A DNA stretch of 64,000 bases from Paenibacillus allorhizosphaerae. GTDB taxonomy: Bacteria > Bacillota > Bacilli > Paenibacillales > NBRC-103111. Within the stretch, counting starts at the first letter, position 1. Every line of letters starts with the position of its first letter. The position numbers and the translations under genes are program-made. Of this stretch, positions 35,135 through 41,901 are shown one piece after another. Location of the stretch: the NCBI RefSeq assembly GCF_910594985.1, contig NZ_CAJVCE010000008.1:71163-135162 (forward strand), given 5' to 3'. Below the pieces are notes generated by a model. It had not been told where the DNA came from. It saw nothing but the letters and a program-made list of their open reading frames with translations, and did no database searches.

Positions 35135-35798
35135 ACAAAACAACATTTTGAAAGTAATCGGCGATATAAGGGAAAGTATTCCCGATTTTGATATTCTCGT
35201 CGTCAATGATTGCTCCCTGGACGGCACGTCGGCCAACGCAAGAAAGGCGGATGGCGTCAAGGTCGTCGATCTTCCGTACAATTTGGGCATTGGCGGGGCG
35301 GTACAGACCGGCTTCAAATACGCATATGCGAATCAATACGATTACATGGTGCAGATTGATGGCGACGGCCAGCATATTCCAAGAGAGGTCGACAAGCTTC
35401 TGGACGCCATGTCGCGCAGCGGATGCGATATGGTGATCGGGTCAAGGTTTCTCGATATCCAGTCGTACCGAACGACATGGACCCGCAGACTCGGTATCAA
35501 AGTGTTTTATCTTTTGTTCAGGCTGCTGATTCAGACGAAGGTAACGGACAGTACTTCGGGCTTCCGGATTTACAATAAGAAAAGCATTGCATTGTTATGC
35601 CGGCATTATCCCGACGATTATCCCGAGCCGGATGCCATCATTCTTTTGAAAAAACACGGGCTCACCATCAGCGAAGTGGGCGTAGAGATGAGAGAACGCG
35701 AACACGGTTCATCTTCCATCACACCGATCAAAAGTCCATACTACATGGCGAAGGTGATCTTATCGATCTTCTTTTCCTACACAAGAACAAGGTGGTGA
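35091..35798 (+). CDS. GT2 glycosyltransferase (dolichyl/undecaprenyl-phosphate sugar synthase type)
   Basis: The 235-residue soluble transferase has a GT-A fold: VLIVVPAFNEQNNI, ILVVNDCSLDGT, DLPYNLGIGGAVQTGFKYA and the DGDGQHIPRE metal-binding motif, ending with TSGFRIYNKK and EVGVEMRERE. This form resembles dolichol- or undecaprenyl-phosphate sugar synthases, which would feed the neighbouring GT-C enzyme with a lipid-linked donor. It starts inside the GT-C gene (44-base overlap), a sign of tight co-expression, and is followed 7 bases later by the DUF2304-like gene. That trio is a frequent arrangement in surface glycan loci. Confidence 0.9.
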   Translation: MGEEKVLIVVPAFNEQNNILKVIGDIRESIPDFDILVVNDCSLDGTSANARKADGVKVVDLPYNLGIGGAVQTGFKYAYANQYDYMVQIDGDGQHIPREVDKLLDAMSRSGCDMVIGSRFLDIQSYRTTWTRRLGIKVFYLLFRLLIQTKVTDSTSGFRIYNKKSIALLCRHYPDDYPEPDAIILLKKHGLTISEVGVEMREREHGSSSITPIKSPYYMAKVILSIFFSYTRTRW

Positions 35799-35805
35799 AT
35801 GGGTA

Positions 35806-36186
35806 GTGGATGGCGAACATATGTATAGCGTTCAAATTATGGGTGTTGCATTCAGCCTGATCATCATTGTTTCCGTGTTTTTAATGGTTAGAGCCCGAAT
35901 GATCAGAGAAAAATATTCGCTCGTGTGGTTTCTGATCGGATTGTTTACGCTCGTGATGTCGATTTTTAAAGGCATGATGGATTGGTTTTCGAATTTAATC
36001 GGCATCGATTATGCGCCGTCGGCTTTCTTTTCCATCCTGATCGCCAGCGCCTATTTGCTGCTGCTGAACACGAGCGTTAGCATTTCGAGCTTGAAGATGC
36101 ATAACAAAGCGCTTACGCAGGAGCTGGGATTAACCAAACTCAAGCTTGAGGAGCTCGAGAAGAAAATGAACGAAGGTGAATCATAA
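35806..36186 (+). CDS. DUF2304-like membrane protein
   Basis: The 126-residue protein has three hydrophobic helices, the arginine-rich REKYSLVWFLIG turn typical of DUF2304 proteins, and a C-terminal coiled coil (ALTQELGLTKLKLEELEKKM). DUF2304 genes very often follow a GT2 gene, and the products are thought to help it at the membrane; function is not proven. GTG 35806 starts 7 bases after the GT2 stop; ATG 35821 is an alternative. Confidence 0.8.
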   Translation: MDGEHMYSVQIMGVAFSLIIIVSVFLMVRARMIREKYSLVWFLIGLFTLVMSIFKGMMDWFSNLIGIDYAPSAFFSILIASAYLLLLNTSVSISSLKMHNKALTQELGLTKLKLEELEKKMNEGES

Positions 36187-36194
36187 TTAATTAC

Positions 36195-36536
36195 TTGATG
36201 CTTTTATTGAGCGTGTCCATGACGGTGGCCGCGCAAACGCTGCTCAAACTAGGCAGCCGAAACGTTAACTTCGAAGGCTCGATGATTAACATCTTATTAG
36301 GATATATGACGTCGCCATTAATCGTAGGCGGATTCGCGGCTTACGCTCTGGCTGCAATTATATGGGTATATTGTCTGTCCGCGTTTGATCTCAGCTACGT
36401 TACGTTTGTATCCAGCGTACAGTACATTTTGCTCATCTTGGTATCGCTGCTCATCTTTCAGGAGCATATCAGCGTCATGAAATGGGCGGGGACTGGTTTT
36501 ATTATGATCGGTGTATTTTTTTGGTTGAAAGGATAA
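36195..36536 (+). CDS. Small EamA/SMR-like membrane protein (candidate lipid-sugar flippase subunit)
   Basis: The 113-residue protein has four helices in the small multidrug resistance / EamA half-unit style (LLLSVSMTVAAQTLLKLGSRN, ILLILVSLLIFQEHISVMKW, GFIMIGVFFWL). Similar small proteins such as ArnE and ArnF move lipid-linked sugars across the membrane, which suits this cluster. The start is uncertain: TTG 36195 lies about 15 bases after GAAGGTGA, while a rare ATT at 36186 would be at normal spacing and overlap the previous stop by one base. Confidence 0.75.
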   Translation: MMLLLSVSMTVAAQTLLKLGSRNVNFEGSMINILLGYMTSPLIVGGFAAYALAAIIWVYCLSAFDLSYVTFVSSVQYILLILVSLLIFQEHISVMKWAGTGFIMIGVFFWLKG

Positions 36537-36542
36537 ACTTTG

Positions 36543-37586
36543 ATGTTCAGGTGTATCGCATATTCGGAATCAATGAAGGACGAATGGGATCAATTTGCAT
36601 GGACCCGAGGCACGGTATTTCATACGACGGCATTCAGACAAATATTGATTGATTCTATTGGGTATAAGTGCAGCTACCATGCCGTCCTGGACGGAAAAAA
36701 CCGCTTGTGCGCCATCATTCCGCTTGTGATCGGACGCAACCTTGGGTTGAAAAAGGCAGCGGTATCGCTTCCGTTCGCCAATTATACCGACTTATGCGCA
36801 GACAGCGAGGAAGCCTTTCGATTTGCCGTTGAAGCGATCGTACAATTGAAAGCAAAACTCGGATTGAGCTATATCGAGCTGCGGCTGAAGGATCAACGCT
36901 TGGACGGTTCCGTTTGGAGCGCCAATCTCCATAACTATACGTTTATGCTCCCACTCTCGGATGACGAGGAGAAGGTATTGTCGCTCTCCAGCGGCAGTAA
37001 CAGAAACCATGTACGCAAAGTATACAAGAACGGCTGGTTCGACGTTTCTTTTGACAAGAACCGATTGGATGATTTTTATAAAGTATATGTCAGAAGAATG
37101 AAACAGCTCGGAACGCCGGCGCCTGATATCCGATTTTTCAAAAGCTTTTTCGAATACTTGCCAGAGCATTCGTGCCTGCTTACCGTGCTGGACAAGCAGA
37201 CCGGTCAAGTCATTGGCGGCATGCTGCTTATAACGAGTCCGGGTAACGCAACATTGTATTATCCGTACGGCGCCAACTTGACGGAGTACAATAACAAGTA
37301 TTTGAACAACTTTATGTATTGGGAAGCCGTAAAGTTCGGTATACGAAACGGTTTGAAATATCTTGATCTGGGGCGATCGCCCAAAGGATCGGGGACATAC
37401 AAGTACAAAGAACAATGGGGGGCCGCACCCGAGCAGCTCCGCTATTTGGTCTATGACGGCGGCGGGGCCGGTGCAGGTCCTCCCGACAAGCAGAGCTTGA
37501 GCTTTTTTATAGAACTGTGGAAAAAGACACCCGGATTCATTACCGATCCCGTGGGCAAGAAGCTGATTAAATATATTTTGCCGTGA
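36543..37586 (+). CDS. FemAB-like GNAT-fold protein
   Basis: The 347-residue protein has the double GNAT architecture of FemAB-like enzymes: VFHTTAFRQILIDSIGY near the start, SNRNHVRKVYKNGW in the middle and GRSPKGSGTYKYKEQWGA near the end. It resembles the FemAB-related proteins of exopolysaccharide/PEP-CTERM loci more than the peptidoglycan bridge enzymes. A likely role is transfer of an aminoacyl or acyl group to a glycan or its lipid carrier. ATG 36543 has AAAGGA 9 bases upstream. It lies between the SMR-like and methyltransferase genes in the same operon. Confidence 0.85.
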   Translation: MFRCIAYSESMKDEWDQFAWTRGTVFHTTAFRQILIDSIGYKCSYHAVLDGKNRLCAIIPLVIGRNLGLKKAAVSLPFANYTDLCADSEEAFRFAVEAIVQLKAKLGLSYIELRLKDQRLDGSVWSANLHNYTFMLPLSDDEEKVLSLSSGSNRNHVRKVYKNGWFDVSFDKNRLDDFYKVYVRRMKQLGTPAPDIRFFKSFFEYLPEHSCLLTVLDKQTGQVIGGMLLITSPGNATLYYPYGANLTEYNNKYLNNFMYWEAVKFGIRNGLKYLDLGRSPKGSGTYKYKEQWGAAPEQLRYLVYDGGGAGAGPPDKQSLSFFIELWKKTPGFITDPVGKKLIKYILP

Positions 37587-37637
37587 CCGTGACCAGCAAC
37601 CTATTACATGTTTTCGCCATCGGAGGATGCAAATCAT

Positions 37638-38306
37638 ATGAGTAACCCGAATAACTGGAAGCAGTACTTTGACCAAAAGGCCGCAACACATGGAGCGTCT
37701 GTCAAATCATCCGATTATTTCGACGACGAAAGCTTTTTTATGCAGAGAAACAACACCCTGCGGTGGTTGGGGGATTTGAAAGGCAAGGAAGTGCTTGATG
37801 CCGGCTGCGGAGTAGGTGCTTTTAGCGAACCATTGGTAAAAGACAATACGGTATACGGCGTCGACTTTTCCGTGAAGAGTCTCGAGTTTGCCGCGGAACG
37901 CGGTCTTGTCACATCGTCGCAAGACTTGACGGCATTGAATTTCCAGAACGGCAAGTTTGACGTCGTGATGTGCATCGGCGTGATTCAGTTGATCGAACAA
38001 TACCAGTCTGTCATCCAAGAGCTGGCTCGGGTCACAAAACCGGGCGGGACGCTGCTAATCCAGACATTGCATAATGGCTCGATTCAGCGGAAACTGCTCA
38101 AGTTGTTTGAGAAAAGCAAGAAGTTCGACAAAATGTACGCGATGGATGAATTGAGAGACGTATTTGCCAATCACGGCTTTGAACATATCGAATTTTTGAA
38201 AATGTATCATCCATTCAAGTTTGTAGCAAGCAGCCGCACCGGCGGGAACGTATCCGATGCGTTCTGCACCTCGTTTGCGATAAAAGGGAGTAAGAAAATT
38301 GACTAG
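37638..38306 (+). CDS. SAM-dependent methyltransferase
   Basis: The 222-residue class I methyltransferase has motif I VLDAGCGVGAFSEPL, the acidic strand end VYGVDFS, and FDVVMCIGVIQLIEQ as motif IV, then TKPGGTLLIQT. GGAGG lies 11 bases before ATG 37638; an upstream in-frame ATG at 37608 has no ribosome site. In this operon it probably methylates a sugar, although a lipid or small molecule cannot be excluded. Its stop overlaps the deacetylase start by 8 bases. Confidence 0.88.
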   Translation: MSNPNNWKQYFDQKAATHGASVKSSDYFDDESFFMQRNNTLRWLGDLKGKEVLDAGCGVGAFSEPLVKDNTVYGVDFSVKSLEFAAERGLVTSSQDLTALNFQNGKFDVVMCIGVIQLIEQYQSVIQELARVTKPGGTLLIQTLHNGSIQRKLLKLFEKSKKFDKMYAMDELRDVFANHGFEHIEFLKMYHPFKFVASSRTGGNVSDAFCTSFAIKGSKKID

Positions 38307-39183
38307 GCAGGCTGCTCTTAACGAGACGCATCACCGCATAAACAATATGCTTACATTTGATATAGAGGAATGGTTTCACGCGAATTACGACCATATCAAT
38401 CCCGATGATTTCAGAGGCAAAGGCTCCAAATTCAGGGCGCACATGGATGCGCTTTTGGAAATGTGCAGCAATACTGGCTCCAAAGCGACGTTCTTCGTAC
38501 TCGGATGCATTGGGGAAGATTACCCGGATGTCGTGAAGGCTATCGCGCGGGAAGGGCATGATGTCGCATCACACGGCTATGGGCACCAACTGGCATACAA
38601 ACAAACGTACGATGAGTTTAAGGCCGATGTGAAAAAATCCGTCGATATATTGGAAGATCTAACCGGAAGCAAGGTATTGGGCTACCGGGCGCCTTCCTGG
38701 TCGATTGTGGAAAGCAATCTTCACTATCTGGAAGCGCTCGTGGAACTCGAAATGAAGTATGACGCCAGCATTTTTCCGGTAAAAACGTTCCTGTATGGCA
38801 TCCCTACGGCTCCGACCGAGATCCATAAACCGCGGGTAGACGGCATAGAACTGGACCTTTACGAAGTACCGATGTCGGTAATGAAGCTGGGCGGACGCAA
38901 TATGGGCTATTCCGGAGGCTTTTATTTCCGATTTTTCCCGACGTTTTTTATTAAGCAGGCCATCCGGTCCGCCAACCGTCAAGGCAGCAACTCCATCGTA
39001 TATTTGCATCCGCGGGAGATTGACGCAACGGAACAGAAGCTGAGCTTGCCGTCGAAGGAGCATTTTATCCATTATTACAATGTGAGCGGCACGAAAAAGA
39101 AGCTTGAACATATATTGAAAAGCTTCAACTTTACTTCCGTATCGGAGCATCTGAAGCACAATTACGGTTTGGATGTGCAGTGA
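38299..39183 (+). CDS. Polysaccharide deacetylase (DUF3473-type)
   Basis: The 294-residue CE4 enzyme starts at TTG 38299 and has no signal peptide. Motifs are LTFDIEEWFHANY (metal and base Asp), DVASHGYGHQ (the HxxxH zinc ligands), GYRAPSWSIVE (motif 3) and IVYLHPREID (late His). The C-terminal half, with GGRNMGYSGGFYFRFFP, is the DUF3473 extension found in deacetylases of exosortase-linked exopolysaccharide loci. It would remove N-acetyl groups from a lipid-linked or cytoplasmic glycan. It overlaps the methyltransferase gene by 8 bases and ends the operon at a hairpin terminator. Confidence 0.9.
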   Translation: MTRQAALNETHHRINNMLTFDIEEWFHANYDHINPDDFRGKGSKFRAHMDALLEMCSNTGSKATFFVLGCIGEDYPDVVKAIAREGHDVASHGYGHQLAYKQTYDEFKADVKKSVDILEDLTGSKVLGYRAPSWSIVESNLHYLEALVELEMKYDASIFPVKTFLYGIPTAPTEIHKPRVDGIELDLYEVPMSVMKLGGRNMGYSGGFYFRFFPTFFIKQAIRSANRQGSNSIVYLHPREIDATEQKLSLPSKEHFIHYYNVSGTKKKLEHILKSFNFTSVSEHLKHNYGLDVQ

Positions 39184-39206
39184 CGGTTGTACGGGTAAAC
39201 AAGCTA

Positions 39207-39252
39207 AAGAGAGCACTTTTAACGCGGTTGAGCGTCGAGAGTGCTCTCTTGC
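39207..39252 (+). terminator. Hairpin terminator of the glycan cluster
   Basis: An 11-bp perfect stem (39207-39217 with 39240-39250). The T run after it is very short, so it is a moderate terminator. Confidence 0.6.
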
Positions 39253-39295
39253 CGGCTTAGCTGATGATTTATAAATCTTTGGCTCGAATGGTCCA

Positions 39296-39324
39296 TTGAC
39301 ACAAACGCAGATTGTTGCTATACT
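39296..39324 (+). promoter_or_regulatory. Consensus sigma-A promoter
   Basis: TTGACA (39296-39301), a 17-base spacer and TATACT (39319-39324). Transcription should start near 39331. Confidence 0.85.
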
Positions 39325-39330
39325 CAATTC

Positions 39331-39413
39331 ATACATAGCACATCGGAATATATGGTTATCTACCGGATAAACCGGAGACCTCCGCCTTGTTTGGCGTCAG
39401 GTCTCTTTTTTTG
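39331..39413 (+). ncRNA. Candidate short RNA or attenuated leader
   Basis: A strong promoter is followed after about 45 bases by a small hairpin (CCGG, ATAAA loop, CCGG at 39363-39375) and then a strong terminator (GAGACCT 39375-39381 with AGGTCTC 39399-39405, inner CGCC/GGCG, long T run). The transcript would be about 80 nt. It could be a free RNA or a riboswitch-like leader for the damaged monooxygenase gene. It does not fit a known riboswitch by eye. Confidence 0.5.
39375..39413 (+). terminator. Strong terminator of the short transcript
   Basis: The stem GAGACCT/AGGTCTC plus CGCC/GGCG encloses a TTGTTT loop and is followed by eight or more T residues. Confidence 0.85.
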
Positions 39414-39450
39414 CTTTTTATGGCCGTTTTTTTTATAGCGGAAAGGTGGA

Positions 39451-39724
39451 ATGAAGATGATTGCTTCCCTTATGGAGAGCAACGCGCTCGAGGCAGCAGC
39501 AAGAAGGCTTTATCGACGCTAACGTGATGGTGAAGAAAGCAAGAAGAGGCGATGAAGAAGTCATTGTCATGATCCGCTGGGAATCGGAAGAAGCGTGGAA
39601 GAAATGGGAGACGAGCGAGGTTCATCTGGAAGGCCACAGACAAAACAGAGGCAAACCAAAGCCGGAGCATATTATTAGCACCAGCCACGGCAACTATGAA
39701 GTGAAAGTAATCAAGAAGCCGTAA
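39451..39724 (+). pseudogene. Antibiotic-biosynthesis-monooxygenase domain gene, 5'-damaged
   Basis: From about 39500 the frame encodes the end of an ABM/HmoA-type domain: GFIDANVMVKKARRG, EEVIVMIRWESEEAWKKW and SEVHLEGHR, as in heme-degrading monooxygenase relatives (about 100 residues). A good ribosome site (AAAGGTGGA) leads to ATG 39451 in another frame (MKMIASLMESNALEAAARR), which stops at 39520. The first 30 or so residues of the family are therefore missing or out of frame. A deletion with frameshift is the simplest reading; translation from TTG 39461 would give an 87-residue short form. Confidence 0.6.
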
Positions 39725-39752
39725 CGCATTTCGCGAAATCGTGAATCCATAG

Positions 39753-39791
39753 AAGAGCAGGTACGATGCGAATCGTGCCTGCTCTTTTTGA
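39753..39791 (+). terminator. Intrinsic terminator
   Basis: A 15-bp stem with one mismatch (39753-39767 with 39772-39786) and five T residues, after the monooxygenase-domain gene. Confidence 0.85.
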
Positions 39792-39881
39792 AGTGACTCG
39801 GCAAATGGCATCATGTCCCTATATGAAACTATTATCGATTCGCTTTCGTCTAATAGGAGGGACAGGAGAGGAGACAGACGT

Positions 39882-41486
39882 ATGAAAAGAATCACCGTGC
39901 TTGTGTTATTGCTATTTGTTGCAATGACGGGAAATGCATTTGCTTACGATGTGCAGTTAAAACCGTTCCAGGATGTGAAACAAACGGATTGGTTTTACGA
40001 CAATGTATACTCGCTCGCCGCGCTTGATATTATTAACGGCGAATCCGCCGCCATTTTTAATCCTGACGGGGTGTTGTCGCGGGAAGCTTTCGTCAAACTG
40101 GCCGTCGCTTCTACAAGGGCGGATGTGTCGAATATGGCCGGTCCGGCTCCGTCGGATCTTTCTGCGGATCAATGGTCTTATCCGTATATCGCCTATGCGG
40201 CTCAGCATCATTGGATCGATTTTATGACCGATGCGTCAGGCAAGTTTTATCCTGAACAGCCGATCACAAGACAAGAAGTAGCTGCGCTTATCGGAACAAC
40301 GATATTGAACTTGCAGGATGAGTCGGTACGCAACCTGTGGCTGCAGTCCGGATGGGCTAACGAAAAAGAAGCAAAGCCATTCAAGGACGGCCGTCAAATC
40401 ACCGAATTGATCGCGCCTTATGTGTATTATGCCGTAAACCGAGGCATCATGGAAGGAGACGAGAGCGGCTTTAGACCGAGCGACCCGCTTTCCCGCAAAG
40501 AAGCCGCCGCCATCATATACCGTTGGGTAGATCAAGAAACGGCAGAACGAGTGCTGGATGTGACGGGCTTTTATGCGATTCGCTCCTATTCGGCTCTAAA
40601 CCGGATGCCTTCCCTGTCAAACATAATATTCGGTTGGTCTCATTTGCAGTATGACGCGGCCGGCAAGGCGAGTTTGCAAACCGGGGATACCGAGTACCGC
40701 ATTCCGGAAGGCTGGGAGCAAGCGGCGGAAGCGGCCAAATCGGCGAATATTCGCAGCGAGCTGATGGTCTATTACGGCAGCGGCAATTTGCGAGATTTCG
40801 TCAAAGATACGGCGGCGCAATCGGCTTTTATGGACTCGCTGATGCAAACGCTGGACGATCCGCGTTATTCGTTTACGGGCGTATGCATTGATTTTGAAGG
40901 CTTGAAGGAGGAAGCGAGCGCAGCCGATTATGCCGCTTTCCTTACCGCGCTGAAAGCGAAGCTAGGGAACCGTTCGTTAACGGTCGCCGTTCCGCCCGTC
41001 TATTACTACAAGGGGTATGATCTGAAAAAAATCGGCGACATTGCCGATACGGTCATTTTGATGGCTTACGATTTTACCGATCAAGGGAGCAAGCTGCCTT
41101 CCGCTCCGCTGCCGCTTGTGAACGATACGGTACGGCAGGCGCTTGCCGCGATTCCCAAAGAAAAGCTGGTCCTCGGCATTTCCAAGCAAGCGAACCAGTG
41201 GATTACTTCGCAGGGAATTACGTCCTATTACGAACCGGAAATCGATGCGGTGGAGCGGCGATTAGCCTCGCAGCCGGATGGGCAGACGTGGAGCTTGCCG
41301 TATCATTTGAAGCAAATCGTATTCCAGGACGAGCGCGGCAGCCACTTGATATATTACGAAGATACGGAAAGCATAGCCAAAAAGCTGTGGCTGGCCAAAT
41401 ACTACGGGCTCAAGGGCGTATCCTTATGGCACATGGGCAATGTTACGGCTGCGGACTGGGAACTGATCGGCACTGCCGCAAAGTGA
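39882..41486 (+). CDS. SLH-domain GH18 family protein (spore/cell-wall glycosidase)
   Basis: The 534-residue secreted protein starts at ATG 39882 with a signal peptide (MKRITVLVLLLFVAMTG, cleaved near AFAYD). Three SLH domains cover about residues 25-215 (FQDVKQTDWFYDNVYSLAAL, LSADQWSYPYIAYAAQHHW, FKDGRQITELIAPYVYYAV). The GH18 barrel covers 225-534: FGWSHLQYD, then GVCIDFEGL with Asp337 and catalytic Glu339, VILMAYDF and GLKGVSLWHMG. The catalytic motif is the short DxE form, as in YaaH/CotE-like cell-wall and spore enzymes. AGGAGAGGAG lies about 10 bases upstream. It would act on the cell surface, anchored by its SLH domains. Confidence 0.88.
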   Translation: MKRITVLVLLLFVAMTGNAFAYDVQLKPFQDVKQTDWFYDNVYSLAALDIINGESAAIFNPDGVLSREAFVKLAVASTRADVSNMAGPAPSDLSADQWSYPYIAYAAQHHWIDFMTDASGKFYPEQPITRQEVAALIGTTILNLQDESVRNLWLQSGWANEKEAKPFKDGRQITELIAPYVYYAVNRGIMEGDESGFRPSDPLSRKEAAAIIYRWVDQETAERVLDVTGFYAIRSYSALNRMPSLSNIIFGWSHLQYDAAGKASLQTGDTEYRIPEGWEQAAEAAKSANIRSELMVYYGSGNLRDFVKDTAAQSAFMDSLMQTLDDPRYSFTGVCIDFEGLKEEASAADYAAFLTALKAKLGNRSLTVAVPPVYYYKGYDLKKIGDIADTVILMAYDFTDQGSKLPSAPLPLVNDTVRQALAAIPKEKLVLGISKQANQWITSQGITSYYEPEIDAVERRLASQPDGQTWSLPYHLKQIVFQDERGSHLIYYEDTESIAKKLWLAKYYGLKGVSLWHMGNVTAADWELIGTAAK

Positions 41487-41572
41487 CCAAGAAAGCGGCA
41501 GGCAGCCGCGATGGGGAAGTCATAGATGCAGGCAGCACCACGCAATAACTGAAAACGTATGGCACGCATCAC

Positions 41573-41601
41573 TTGACATTTCACGATCCATCCTGTATAA
41601 A
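41573..41601 (+). promoter_or_regulatory. Sigma-A promoter of the T-box/argS transcript
   Basis: TTGACA (41573-41578), a 17-base spacer, TATAAA (41596-41601). Confidence 0.85.
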
Positions 41602-41607
41602 TGTTTC

Positions 41608-41888
41608 TAAGCATTGACATGATGTGAATAGCATGAATATTCATGAACGGGAAAGTAGTCCGTGACAAGCAGTCGCAGCGAGCCGGGTTGGTGCAAGCCG
41701 GTACGGTTGTCCAGGATGAAACGGGCCCGGGAGATGGTTTGCCGAAATACAACAGGCAGTAGGCGAATCCGGTCATGGACCGTTATAACATGAGTGGTTG
41801 GGCCCGTTGCGGCTTAACACGCAGAGTGGTACCGCGGGATCATTATAGCTCTCGTCTCTTATTGGAGACGGGAGCTTTTTATTTTTTT
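41608..41888 (+). promoter_or_regulatory. T-box leader of argS
   Basis: This is a tRNA-sensing leader of about 280 bases. The invariant T-box AGTGGTACCGCGG (41825-41837) is present, and after it a terminator stem AGCTCTCGTCTC (41847-41858) with GAGACGGGAGCT (41865-41876) and a T run. Stem I features include GAAAGTAGT (near 41650) and the GGTTGGTGCAAGCCGG distal hairpin. The specifier area GATGAAACGGGCC contains CGG (41722-41724, Arg) and overlapping ACG. Uncharged tRNA would open the terminator and allow synthetase expression. Confidence 0.93.
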
Positions 41889-41901
41889 AGGAGGGTTGAT
41901 C

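Noticed and set aside
39331..39413. Purine riboswitch
   Set aside because: ATATGG and TCTACC look similar to purine-aptamer parts, but the P2 partner and the closing P1 strand are missing.
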